Origin: UMGS1613 sp045636225
GTDB lineage: Bacteria; Bacillota_I; Bacilli_A; RF39; UBA660
DNA length: 14,255 bases
Direction of reading: 5' to 3'
Assembly: GCA_045636225.1 (NCBI GenBank)
Contig: JAZTXB010000054.1
Span: 1-14,255 of the forward strand
Shown here: one piece after another, positions 1-8,947 of the stretch
Layout: each line of letters opens with the position of its first letter
How positions within the stretch are numbered: the first letter of the stretch is position 1
Notes under the pieces: model-generated
Database searches by the model: none
What the model was told of the DNA's origin: nothing
The model's input: the letters and a program-made list of their open reading frames with translations, nothing else
Position numbers and translations under genes: made by a program

Positions 1-3000
1 AGCTTTTCTATATCTCTTAGCTCCAGTTCCAGCTGGTATTAATTTACCTAAGATAACATTTTCTTTTAATCCTTCAAGTTTATCTACTTTTCCATGAATA
101 GCAGCATCAGTTAAGATACGTGTTGTTTCTTGGAATGAAGCAGCTGATAAGAATGAATCAGTTTCTAAAGATGCTTTAGTAATACCTAAAAGTACTGGTC
201 TACCAGTTGCAGGTCTCTTACCTTCAAGAATTAATTCTTTGTTTATATCAGTAAATTTATTTATGTTAACCATTGTTCCTGGTAAGAAATAAGAATCACC
301 AGAATTTATAATCTTAATTTTTGAAATCATACGTTTAGCAATAATTTCAACGTGTTTATCTGAAATATCAACACCTTGTGAACGGTAAACTTTTTGTGTT
401 TCAGATAGAATATATTGTTGAGTAGAAATTGGGTCTGTTACTACTAATAATTCTTTTGGACTAATAGCACCATAAGTTAATTTTTGTCCAGCAGTAACTT
501 CTTGTCCTTCTACAACTGCAAGTTTAACACTATAATTTGTAGAATGTTTACGAGTTTCTACATCGTTCTTTATATGAACTATGTATTTTCCATTATCTTC
601 TTCTATCTTAGATATAACACCATTTATCTCAGCTATAGAAGCTTTTCCTTTTGGATTACGAGCTTCAAATAACTCTTGTACACGAGGTAAACCTTGTGTG
701 ATGTCATCTCCAGCAACTCCACCTGTGTTGAATGTTCTCATGGTAAGCTGTGTACCTGGTTCACCGATTGATTGAGCAGCCATAATACCTACAGCTTCCC
801 CTTCTTCAACGATTTGACCAGTAGCTAAGTTACGACCATAACATTTTTGACAAACACCATGTTCTGTTTTACAAGTAAGTACTGTTCTAATTGGTACTTT
901 TGTAATTCCAGCAGCAATAATTTTATCAGCGATTTGTTCTGTTACATAAGTATTTCTATCGCAAATAACATCTTTTGTTTCTGGGTGTAAAATTTTCTTG
1001 CTTGTAAATCTTCCAACAATACGATCATGAAGTGATTCAATTACAGTACCATCAGCATCATTTATAAACGCTTCAACAAGTGTTCCTGCTTCAGTTCCGC
1101 AATCATCTTCTCTTACGATTATATCTTGTGATACATCAACTAAACGACGAGTTAAGTATCCAGCATCGGCAGTTTTAAGCGCTGTATCTACGGCACCTTT
1201 ACGGGTTCCGTGTGTAGATAAGAAGAATTCAGACACTGTAATACCTTCACTAAATGATGAAATAACTGGGATTTCTTCAGATTGTCCATTAGGTTTAGAG
1301 AAAAGTCCTCTCATACCAACTAACTGTGTATATGAACCCATATCACCACGAGCTTTAGAACTCATCATTATACAGATTGGATTATCTGCATCAGCTTTAA
1401 CCATAGTTTCAAGTTCTGCAGTTATTTGTTTTTTAGTATCTGTCCAAATTGAAACTACTTTACCGTATCTTTCTTCATCAGTTATTAAACCACGTTTAAA
1501 TTGTTTATTAACTTGATCTACTAAACTTTGACTATTAGCAATTATTTCAGGTTTCTTTTTAGACTCTTTAATATCACTAATAGCTATACTAATTCCTGAA
1601 AGTGTTGAATACTTAAATCCTAAATCTTTTAATTTATCAAGCATTACTGATGTTTCAGTAGTTTGATAACGTTTATAAATTTGAGCAATTAACTTAGATA
1701 ATACACCTTTAGCAAATGCATCTACTACAGGCATTTCTTTAATTCTCTCAGGTATATTTTCTCCTCTTTCTAAGAAGAATTTTGCAGGTGTAACTTTTTC
1801 GATATTTTCGCCTGAACCTTCAGATATGTATTGGAAAGTATCTGGGAATATTTCATTAAATAAAATCTTACCTGGTGTAGTTACTAAATATTTATCCATA
1901 TATTTATCTGGGAATATTTTGTGCTTAAATGATCTAACTGGTAAAGCTATTCTTGTATGAAGAGTAATCTCTCTTCTTTCATAACTCATTAATACTTCAT
2001 TAGGATCTTTATAAACTCTACCTTCTCCAGGAAGTCCTGCTTTTTCTATTGTTATATAATAGTTACCAAGTACCATATCTTGTCCTGGTGTAACAATTGG
2101 TTTACCATCAGATGGTTTTAGGATATTGTTAGCACCTAACATAAGAATTCTAGCTTCAGCTTGAGCTTCTTCTGTTATTGGAACGTGTACAGCCATTTGG
2201 TCTCCATCGAAGTCTGCATTAAATGCAGCACAAACAAGTGGATGAAGTCTAATAGAACGTCCTTCTATTAACTTAGGTTCAAATGCTTGAATACCAAGTC
2301 TGTGAAGAGTTGGAGCACGGTTAAGCATAACTGGATGCTCTTTAATTTTTTCTTCAACTATATCCCAAACTCTAGGGTCTTGATTATCTATCATTCTTTT
2401 TGCAACTTTAATATTGCTTGCAATTTCTTTTTTAACTAAACCGTTAATTACATGTGGTTTAAATAACTCTAAAGCCATTTCTTTTGGAATACCACATTCA
2501 TACATTTTTAGACTAGGTCCAACTACGATAACTGAACGTCCAGAATAGTCAACACGTTTACCAAGTAAGTTTTGACGGAAACGACCTTGTTTACCTTTTA
2601 ACATACTAGCAAGTGATTTAAGAGGTCTATTACCAGCACCAGTTATATTTCTTCCACGTCTACCATTATCAAATAAAGCATCTACCGCTTCTTGAAGCAT
2701 ACGTTTTTCATTTTGAATAATGATTGAAGGTGCACCTAATTCCATTAATTTCTTTAAACGATTGTTACGGTTAATAACACGTCTATATAAATCATTTAAG
2801 TCAGATGTAGCAAATCTACCACCATCAAGTTGAATCATTGGTCTAAGTTCTGGTGGAATAACTGGAAGTGCAGTTAAAATCATCCACTCAGGACGGTTAC
2901 CTGATTCTAGGAATGCATTAAGTACATCTAATCTTTTTATTAAACGAATTCTTTTTTGACTTTGAGAATCTTTAATTTCTTCTATTTCTGCTTTTAAGTC

Positions 3001-3564
3001 AGCTACTTCTTTATCAAGATCTACTTGTTCAAGTAATTCTTTAATAGCTTCAGCACCCATACCTACTCTAAAACTACTTCCATATTTTTCATAGTAAGCA
3101 CGATATTCTTTATCACTAATTGTTTGTTTCTTTTCAAGCGGAGCTGCCCCTGGATCAAGTACTACATAACTTACGAAATAAAGTACTTCTTCTAAATCCC
3201 TTGGTGACATATCAAGAACAAGACCCATTCTTGAAGGTACTCCTTTAAAGAACCAAATGTGAGATACAGGAGTTGCAAGCTCAATGTGTCCCATACGTTC
3301 ACGACGTACTTTAGCACGAGTTACCTCAACTCCACATCTATCACATACGATATTTTTATATCTTAATCTTTTATATTTTCCACAAGCACATTCAAAATCC
3401 TTGGTAGGACCAAATGTTTTTTCACAGAATAAACCATCTCTTTCAGGTCTTAATGTACGATAGTTAATTGTTTCTGCTTTCTTTACTTCACCATATGACC
3501 AAGAACGAATTTTTTCAGGTGAGGCAATGCTTATCTTTAATCCTTCAAAATTATTAACATCCAT
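1..3564 (-). CDS. rpoC: DNA-directed RNA polymerase subunit beta' (partial, C-terminal end outside window)
   Basis: This is the catalytic beta' subunit of RNA polymerase. The frame is open from ATG at 3564 to base 1 (1188 codons); the last codons read NVILGKLIPAGTGAKRYRKA, so probably only a short C-terminal end is missing. N-terminal zinc ligands are C59, C61, C74 and C77. The catalytic motif NADFDGDQM is at 449-457, with Mg-binding D451, D453 and D455. The second zinc site is C822, C898, C905 and C908. The bridge helix begins near G786 and the trigger loop is around TMRTFNTGG. The start ATG shares one base with the rpoB stop (TAATG), so the two are translationally coupled; the ribosome binding site lies within the last rpoB codons. 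Oddities: the trigger loop has Asn946 where His is near-universal, and the bridge-helix and F-loop regions carry non-standard residues. Confidence 0.97.
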   Translation of the reverse strand, partial: MDVNNFEGLKISIASPEKIRSWSYGEVKKAETINYRTLRPERDGLFCEKTFGPTKDFECACGKYKRLRYKNIVCDRCGVEVTRAKVRRERMGHIELATPVSHIWFFKGVPSRMGLVLDMSPRDLEEVLYFVSYVVLDPGAAPLEKKQTISDKEYRAYYEKYGSSFRVGMGAEAIKELLEQVDLDKEVADLKAEIEEIKDSQSQKRIRLIKRLDVLNAFLESGNRPEWMILTALPVIPPELRPMIQLDGGRFATSDLNDLYRRVINRNNRLKKLMELGAPSIIIQNEKRMLQEAVDALFDNGRRGRNITGAGNRPLKSLASMLKGKQGRFRQNLLGKRVDYSGRSVIVVGPSLKMYECGIPKEMALELFKPHVINGLVKKEIASNIKVAKRMIDNQDPRVWDIVEEKIKEHPVMLNRAPTLHRLGIQAFEPKLIEGRSIRLHPLVCAAFNADFDGDQMAVHVPITEEAQAEARILMLGANNILKPSDGKPIVTPGQDMVLGNYYITIEKAGLPGEGRVYKDPNEVLMSYERREITLHTRIALPVRSFKHKIFPDKYMDKYLVTTPGKILFNEIFPDTFQYISEGSGENIEKVTPAKFFLERGENIPERIKEMPVVDAFAKGVLSKLIAQIYKRYQTTETSVMLDKLKDLGFKYSTLSGISIAISDIKESKKKPEIIANSQSLVDQVNKQFKRGLITDEERYGKVVSIWTDTKKQITAELETMVKADADNPICIMMSSKARGDMGSYTQLVGMRGLFSKPNGQSEEIPVISSFSEGITVSEFFLSTHGTRKGAVDTALKTADAGYLTRRLVDVSQDIIVREDDCGTEAGTLVEAFINDADGTVIESLHDRIVGRFTSKKILHPETKDVICDRNTYVTEQIADKIIAAGITKVPIRTVLTCKTEHGVCQKCYGRNLATGQIVEEGEAVGIMAAQSIGEPGTQLTMRTFNTGGVAGDDITQGLPRVQELFEARNPKGKASIAEINGVISKIEEDNGKYIVHIKNDVETRKHSTNYSVKLAVVEGQEVTAGQKLTYGAISPKELLVVTDPISTQQYILSETQKVYRSQGVDISDKHVEIIAKRMISKIKIINSGDSYFLPGTMVNINKFTDINKELILEGKRPATGRPVLLGITKASLETDSFLSAASFQETTRILTDAAIHGKVDKLEGLKENVILGKLIPAGTGAKRYRKA

Positions 3565-6500
3565 TATTCCTCATCTCCCTCTTCTATATCTTCAATTTCA
3601 TCGAATGAATCATCATCAAAATCATCATCTTCATCAATTTCTTCGTCATCTTCATAATTATCTAAATCATCTTCGTAATCATCATCCTCAAAATTATCTT
3701 CTACTTCTTCAATAACTTCTTCAGATTCTTCTCCAACTAAATTAGATTCTATTTTATTTTCTTTAGCATCTAATAGATTTTCATCTTTATCTGCTTCTTC
3801 TAATTCTTTAAGTTCAACAAAACTTCCTTGTTCGTTTAATACTGTTATATCAAGACCAAGTGCTTGGAACTCTTTAATTAATACCCTAAAGCTTTCTGGA
3901 ACTCCAGATTTTGGAATTGGTGTTCCTTTAACTAATGATTCATAAACTTTAACACGTCCAATAACATCATCTGATTTAATAGTCATCATTTCTTGAAGTA
4001 CATGAGCAGCACCATATGCATAAAGTGCCCAAACTTCCATTTCTCCAAATCTTTGACCACCAAATTGAGCTTTACCTCCAAGAGGTTGTTGTGTAACCAT
4101 ACTGTATGGTCCAGTTGAACGAGCATGTAATTTATCATCAACCATGTGGTGAAGTTTAATCATATACATAACACCAACACTTATACGATTATCAAATGGT
4201 TCACCAGTACGTCCATCATATAATATTGTTTTTCCGTCTTCGTCTATTCCTGCTTCTTTTAAAGCATCAATTATTTCTTCACGTTCTGCTCCGCTAAATA
4301 CTGGAGTTGCTACATGAATTCCAAGTTCTTTAGCAGCCATTCCTAGGTGCATTTCTAGGATTTGTCCAATGTTCATACGGCTTGGAACTCCTAGTGGGTT
4401 AAGTAAGATATCAACTGGAGTACCATCTGCTAAATATGGCATATCTTCTGATGGTAATACAAGTGAAATAACACCTTTGTTACCATGACGTCCAGCCATT
4501 TTATCTCCTACTGTTATTTTACGTTTTTGTGCTATATAAACACGAATTATTTTAGAAACACCAGCAGGTAATTCATCTGTATCTTCTTTAGTAAATACTT
4601 TAATATCATGAACAATACCTTCTCCTCCATGTGGAACACGAAGTGATGTATCTCTTACTTCACGAGTCTTCTCACCAAAGATTGCATGTAATAATTTTTC
4701 TTCTGAAGTAAGTTCAGCCATTCCTTTTGGAGTAACTTTACCTACTAAGATATCATCATCATGAACTTCAGTACCAATACGAATAAGTCCGTTTTCATCT
4801 AAATTTTTACGAGCTTCTTCACTTACGTTTGGAATATCTCTTGTAAATTCTTCAGGTCCAAGTTTAGTATCTCTACATTCAATTTGATAATCTTGAATAT
4901 GTATAGATGTATAAACATCATCTCTAACTAACCTTTCATTTAGAATAACAGCATCTTCGTAGTTATACCCATTAAAGTTCATGAATGCTACTGTAACGTT
5001 TCTACCAAGAGCCATTTCTCCCATATCTGTAGAAGGTCCATCTGCAATAACTTGTCCTTTTTTTATAACATCATTAACCTTTACAATAGGTCTTTGATGA
5101 TAACAAGTTCCTGCATTACTTCTTTCAAAATCATTTAAGTAATATGTATCCATTCCACCTTTAGTTTTTACTAAAATTTTTCTTGAATCAACATAATCAA
5201 CAATACCATCTGCTTTTGATATAACAACAGCACCACTATCTCTAGCACTTATTGCTTCAATACCAGTTCCAACAATTGGAGCTTCAGCTTGCAAAAGTGG
5301 AATTGCTTGACGTTGCATGTTAGCACCCATTAGGGCACGTTTACCATCATCGTGTTCAAGGAATGGAATTCCTGCTGTTGTAATTGATACAACTTGTTGA
5401 GATGAAACGTCTATATAATCAACGTCTTTACTATTTATCATTATGTTCTCACCACGGAAACGTACTGGAACACGTTTTTCTACAAAATTATCATTATCAT
5501 CTAATTTAACAGTTGCTTGAGAAATATGATAATCTAATTCTTCATCAGCTGTCATATATCTAATTTCATCAGTTAAATGACCATCAACAACTTTTCTATA
5601 TGGAGTCATAATAAATCCATAATCATCTACTTTAGCATAACTAGCAAGTGCAGTTATAAGTCCAATGTTTGGCCCTTCTGGAGATTCAATTGGACAAAGT
5701 CTACCATAATGTGATGGATTTACGTCACGTACTTCCATACCAGCTCTATCTCTTGAAAGTCCACCAGGTCCTAAACTTGATAAACGACGTTTGTTAGCAA
5801 GTTCTGCTACTGGATTTGTTTGATCCATGAATTGTGACAACTGACTGCTTCCAAAGAATTCTTTGATAGCTGCAGTAAGTGGTCTAATATTTATTAATGT
5901 TTTTGGAGTTACTTCCTCTAATTCTTGAGTACTCATACGATCTCTAATAACTCTTTCAATACGAGATACACCTACTCTAAATTGATTTTGTAATAATTCT
6001 CCAACTTGTCTTACACGACGATTTGATAAATGATCTATTTCATCACAAGAACCAATACCTTCATGTAAATTCAAATAATAAGATACTGATGCATATACAT
6101 CTGAAATTGTAAGTCTTTTTTCTTCAATGTTTTGATCATTACCAATAATTCTAACAACTTTATTAGGATTATTTTTAGAATATACTTTAACAATTTGTAC
6201 TTTATTATAAGAATCTAATTCTTCATTAATTAAAACATCTTTTACACCATATCCTGATGCCATTATTGGTCTTAATTCTTCTAGCACCTCTTTAGTAACT
6301 AAAGTACCTTTTTCAAATTTAAGTTCTCCATCTACTTTGATATCTTCAGCAAGTACAGTATCAAATAATCTATCAACTACACTAAGTTTTCTATTAAATT
6401 TATAACGTCCAACTTTAGCTAAATCATATCTAAATGCATCAAAGAATCTAGAGATTAATTGGTTCTTAGCACTATCTAAAGTACTTGGTTCTCCAGGTCT

Positions 6501-7223
6501 TAATTTAGAATGAATATCAATTAATGATTCATCAGTATTTTTATTAGCATCTTTTTCTATAGTACGCATGATATAATCATCTTCACCAAATAAATCAACA
6601 ATGTCATTATCACTAGATAAACCTAAAGCTCTAAGTAATGTAGTAACTGGAACCTTTCTAGTTCTATCAATACGACAATAAATTACATCCCTTGCGTCTG
6701 TTTCATATTCTAACCATGTACCACGAGTTGGAATAATTTGAGATGTAATAATATGTTTACCATTTTTCTTGTCTACTTCACGTGAAAAATAAACACTTGG
6801 TGAACGAACTAATTGTGATACAATAACACGTTCTGCTCCATTTATTATAAATGTACCACTATCTGTCATTATAGGCATATCGCCTAAATAAATATCTTGC
6901 TCTTTAACCTCACCGGTTTCTTGGTTAAAAAGTCTTGCAGCAACCTTTAAAGGTGCAGCATATGTTGCATATCTGTCTTTGCAACCTTTTATTGAGTATC
7001 TTGGCTCTTCAAAAGAATATTCTCCAAATTCTAAAGTTAAATTTCCAGTAAAGCTTTCAACTGGAAAGATATCATCGAATACTTCTTTTATACCTTCAGT
7101 CATAAACCAATCATATGACTTTTTTTGAATCTCTAATAAATTATTTAATTCAATTGCATTTTTAGTTTTTGCATAACTTCTTCTTTCACGGTAATCACCG
7201 AATTTTTTAACTGTATAAGCCAC
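3564..7223 (-). CDS. rpoB: DNA-directed RNA polymerase subunit beta
   Basis: This is the beta subunit of RNA polymerase, 1219 residues from GTG at 7223. I chose that start because a GGGGTG ribosome binding site precedes it and the product begins MAYTVKKFGDYRERRSYAK, like Firmicute RpoB. An upstream GTG at 7259 would add 12 unlikely residues. The rifampicin region is at 459-484 (QLSQFMDQTNPVAELANKRR at 461-480), followed by GPGGLSRDRAG. The GDKMAGRHGNKG motif and the C-terminal clamp contact region (GGKAQFGGQRFGEMEVWAL) are intact. N477 corresponds to E. coli H526. The last 57 residues hold 38 Asp or Glu and no basic residue, an unusually acidic tail. The gene follows the RsmC-like gene by 88 bases and overlaps rpoC by one base. 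Confidence 0.97.
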   Translation of the reverse strand: MAYTVKKFGDYRERRSYAKTKNAIELNNLLEIQKKSYDWFMTEGIKEVFDDIFPVESFTGNLTLEFGEYSFEEPRYSIKGCKDRYATYAAPLKVAARLFNQETGEVKEQDIYLGDMPIMTDSGTFIINGAERVIVSQLVRSPSVYFSREVDKKNGKHIITSQIIPTRGTWLEYETDARDVIYCRIDRTRKVPVTTLLRALGLSSDNDIVDLFGEDDYIMRTIEKDANKNTDESLIDIHSKLRPGEPSTLDSAKNQLISRFFDAFRYDLAKVGRYKFNRKLSVVDRLFDTVLAEDIKVDGELKFEKGTLVTKEVLEELRPIMASGYGVKDVLINEELDSYNKVQIVKVYSKNNPNKVVRIIGNDQNIEEKRLTISDVYASVSYYLNLHEGIGSCDEIDHLSNRRVRQVGELLQNQFRVGVSRIERVIRDRMSTQELEEVTPKTLINIRPLTAAIKEFFGSSQLSQFMDQTNPVAELANKRRLSSLGPGGLSRDRAGMEVRDVNPSHYGRLCPIESPEGPNIGLITALASYAKVDDYGFIMTPYRKVVDGHLTDEIRYMTADEELDYHISQATVKLDDNDNFVEKRVPVRFRGENIMINSKDVDYIDVSSQQVVSITTAGIPFLEHDDGKRALMGANMQRQAIPLLQAEAPIVGTGIEAISARDSGAVVISKADGIVDYVDSRKILVKTKGGMDTYYLNDFERSNAGTCYHQRPIVKVNDVIKKGQVIADGPSTDMGEMALGRNVTVAFMNFNGYNYEDAVILNERLVRDDVYTSIHIQDYQIECRDTKLGPEEFTRDIPNVSEEARKNLDENGLIRIGTEVHDDDILVGKVTPKGMAELTSEEKLLHAIFGEKTREVRDTSLRVPHGGEGIVHDIKVFTKEDTDELPAGVSKIIRVYIAQKRKITVGDKMAGRHGNKGVISLVLPSEDMPYLADGTPVDILLNPLGVPSRMNIGQILEMHLGMAAKELGIHVATPVFSGAEREEIIDALKEAGIDEDGKTILYDGRTGEPFDNRISVGVMYMIKLHHMVDDKLHARSTGPYSMVTQQPLGGKAQFGGQRFGEMEVWALYAYGAAHVLQEMMTIKSDDVIGRVKVYESLVKGTPIPKSGVPESFRVLIKEFQALGLDITVLNEQGSFVELKELEEADKDENLLDAKENKIESNLVGEESEEVIEEVEDNFEDDDYEDDLDNYEDDEEIDEDDDFDDDSFDEIEDIEEGDEE

Positions 7224-7259
7224 TCTTTCACCCCATAAACTATATTTTCTAGAAAACAC

Positions 7260-7288
7260 ATATTAGGCAGAATAATATATGTCGCCAA
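7260..7288 (-). promoter_or_regulatory. Possible internal promoter for rpoB-rpoC
   Basis: On the minus strand TTGGCG (7283-7288) and TAATAT (7260-7265) are separated by exactly 17 bases, in the gap between the methyltransferase gene and rpoB. Each box matches the housekeeping consensus at only 4 of 6 positions, so this is a weak candidate. The position would give rpoBC its own short leader. Confidence 0.3.
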
Positions 7289-7311
7289 TTTATAATTTTA
7301 CCTTATTTTGT

Positions 7312-7908
7312 TCAATAAGTCAATGATTTTTCACAATCAATAATGAAAAATCCTTTGTTTTTATTTATTAAATTTACTTTATAATATTTTTCCATATCTT
7401 TCGTAGTACTTTTAGCACCTTGGTCTTTATTTATAACAAATATTAAATGACCATTTTCTTTTAGATGTTCCTTTGCTCCTATTAGTATTTCATATAAAAT
7501 TTTTTTACCTACTCTAATAGGCGGATTAGTAATTATGTAATCATATTTTTTAGTTATATTACTATAAATGTTACTTCCAAAAATATTAACAGCTACTTTA
7601 TTTATACTAGCATTACTTCTAGCTAAATTAAGGGCTCTTTCATTTATATCTATCATATCCACATTTGAATTTGTATTAGCTGCAATATAAATGCCAATAG
7701 GTCCATAACCACACCCAAAATCAAGTACATCACCATTTATATTTTTAATATCTATACTTTCTAAAAGAGTCCTTGTACCAAAATCTAATCCTTTTTTAGA
7801 AAATACATTATTATCTGTTTTAAAAGTATAAAGCTTACCACCTATTTCTGCTTTAGTAGTAACCTCTTTACTCTCTACATTTACATTTTTATCAAAATAA
7901 TAACTCAT
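7312..7908 (-). CDS. RsmC-like class I methyltransferase (probable 16S rRNA guanine-N2 methyltransferase)
   Basis: This 198-residue protein is an S-adenosylmethionine-dependent methyltransferase of the RsmC type, single-domain like B. subtilis YbxB. The AdoMet-binding motif I is VLDFGCGYGPIG at 61-72, the acidic motif II region is DMIDINERAL around 84-93, and the catalytic motif is NPPIR at 128-132, characteristic of enzymes acting on exocyclic amino groups of rRNA guanine. Its place between rplL and rpoB is the same as ybxB in B. subtilis, which supports the family call. The start ATG overlaps the stop of the upstream gene (ATGA), so expression is coupled. The exact rRNA target cannot be read from the sequence. 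Confidence 0.85.
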   Translation of the reverse strand: MSYYFDKNVNVESKEVTTKAEIGGKLYTFKTDNNVFSKKGLDFGTRTLLESIDIKNINGDVLDFGCGYGPIGIYIAANTNSNVDMIDINERALNLARSNASINKVAVNIFGSNIYSNITKKYDYIITNPPIRVGKKILYEILIGAKEHLKENGHLIFVINKDQGAKSTTKDMEKYYKVNLINKNKGFFIIDCEKSLTY

Positions 7909-8435
7909 TTTATTTTTCCTTTAATTAATCCTTTGTTTTTTTGATATAACTCACTTATAATCTCATCTTGAGATTTATATTGTATTTGTTCAATAAAATA
8001 TTTCCTTAACAATTCATATTCACAATTTGCTACCGAATATCCAACTCTCCACTCAGAAGGCATTAACTGTATTTCATCATTAATTTTAAAATAATATTCT
8101 GTTGTCTCTAAATCTCTATATACACGCATTATTGAATATTCATCTTCAACTTTATGATAAGATTCATATGTTTTAACAGAAATATTACCGTAATCATATA
8201 AGATTTTATTGCTATCTTTCGTATAAATTAAAATTTTACCAATTTCTTTTTCAGTTTGTTTCTTTAAAGCTTCTTCATTATTATCTTCTACAATTTTTTT
8301 TAAAGAGTAATATTCTTTCATCAAAGGTTCTTGTTCTAATTCTAAAATTCTTTTCTTAACTTTATTCAATTGTTCTATTTTGCAAATAAGTTCATTATGT
8401 TTATTTCTAATTAATTTTAAATCATCAGTATTCAT
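7905..8435 (-). CDS. Protein of unknown function inserted between rplL and the RsmC-like gene
   Basis: I do not recognise this 176-residue protein. ATG at 8435 is chosen because AGGTGG lies five bases upstream; an ATG at 8468 would add 11 residues and lacks a ribosome binding site. Residues about 1-65 are rich in Leu, Lys and Glu with coiled-coil-like spacing. The rest mixes predicted strands and helices (GNISVKTYESYHKVEDEYS, then YYFKINDEIQLMPSEWRVGY). No signal peptide, membrane segment or cysteine cluster is visible. It overlaps the methyltransferase gene by four bases (ATGA), so it is a stable operon member. B. subtilis and most Firmicutes lack a gene here. A role linked to ribosomes or RNA polymerase is suggested only by location. 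Confidence 0.8.
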   Translation of the reverse strand: MNTDDLKLIRNKHNELICKIEQLNKVKKRILELEQEPLMKEYYSLKKIVEDNNEEALKKQTEKEIGKILIYTKDSNKILYDYGNISVKTYESYHKVEDEYSIMRVYRDLETTEYYFKINDEIQLMPSEWRVGYSVANCEYELLRKYFIEQIQYKSQDEIISELYQKNKGLIKGKIK

Positions 8436-8453
8436 AAAAACCACCTGTTTTAT

Positions 8454-8516
8454 TAATTTTAGTACCATTATAATGATACTTTTTAAAACGGCGAAAGCCC
8501 ATACTAATTTTAGTAC
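8454..8516 (-). repeat. 12-base direct repeat in the rplL downstream gap
   Basis: TAATTTTAGTAC (plus strand) occurs at 8454-8465 and again at 8505-8516. On the transcript both copies (GTACTAAAATTA) can pair with the same TTAGTA segment between them, so two mutually exclusive hairpins are possible. Confidence 0.6.
8462..8511 (-). terminator. Attenuator-like hairpins after rplL
   Basis: The first transcribed hairpin has arms at about 8501-8516 (with GCC/GGC closing pairs reaching 8497 and 8520) and a short A-rich loop; it is followed by CTTTCGCCGTTTT rather than a clean U tract. A second near-palindrome, AGTATCAT...ATGGTACT (8462-8481), follows. I read this as partial termination that lets fewer polymerases enter the rpoBC segment than the ribosomal genes, a usual arrangement at rplL-rpoB junctions. 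TATAAT at about 8466-8471 could also be a -10 box, but no good -35 is in place. Confidence 0.45.
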
Positions 8517-8541
8517 AGGCTTAAGACCATAAATAATTTAA

Positions 8542-8910
8542 TTATTTTAATTCGATTGTAGCACCAGCTTCTTCGAATTTAGCTTTTAATTCTTCAGCTT
8601 CAGCAGTAGCAACTTTTTCTTTAATAACTCCACCATTATCAGCGATAGCTTTAGATTCTCCTAAACCTAATCCTGTAACTTCTTTAATTATTTTGATAAC
8701 AGCGATTTTGTTAGCACCAGCACTTGCTAATACAACATCAACAGCACTTGGTCCTTCATTTGCAGCTTCAGCAGCTGGAGCAGCAGCAACAGCTACCGCA
8801 CTTGGATCAACACCAAATTCTTCTTTCATTAAATCTACTACTTCTTTGATTTCTAAAAGAGTCATTTCTTTTAGAGAATCGATAATTTCTTTTGCGCTTA
8901 ATTTTGCCAT
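8542..8910 (-). CDS. rplL: 50S ribosomal protein L7/L12
   Basis: The 122-residue stalk protein recruits and activates translation GTPases. Residues 1-33 form the dimerisation domain (MAKLSAKEIIDSLKEMTLLE). An Ala/Pro-rich hinge follows at about 38-52. The C-terminal factor-binding domain carries the family signature SAGANKIAVIKIIKEVTGLG. Compared with the usual GLGLKEAK, this protein reads GLGLGESK, losing one surface lysine and gaining a serine, while the lysine equivalent to E. coli K84 is kept. The ribosome binding site GGGAGG lies nine bases before ATG. The gene follows rplJ by 37 bases and is controlled with it by the L10 leader. Confidence 0.96.
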   Translation of the reverse strand: MAKLSAKEIIDSLKEMTLLEIKEVVDLMKEEFGVDPSAVAVAAAPAAEAANEGPSAVDVVLASAGANKIAVIKIIKEVTGLGLGESKAIADNGGVIKEKVATAEAEELKAKFEEAGATIELK

Positions 8911-8947
8911 AATTCATTTCCTCCCTTATCTTATTTTATTTTTTTAA

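Noticed and set aside
484..775. Plus-strand frames opposite the rpoC end
   Set aside because: Shadows of rpoC; composition and position give no support.
3527..3715. Plus-strand frame of 62 codons rich in His and Leu opposite the rpoB end
   Set aside because: It is the mirror image of the GAT/GAA-rich acidic tail of RpoB; no ribosome binding site or promoter supports it.
7224..7259. Longer RpoB from GTG at 7259
   Set aside because: The added residues do not resemble RpoB and would swallow the GGGGTG ribosome binding site for the start at 7223.
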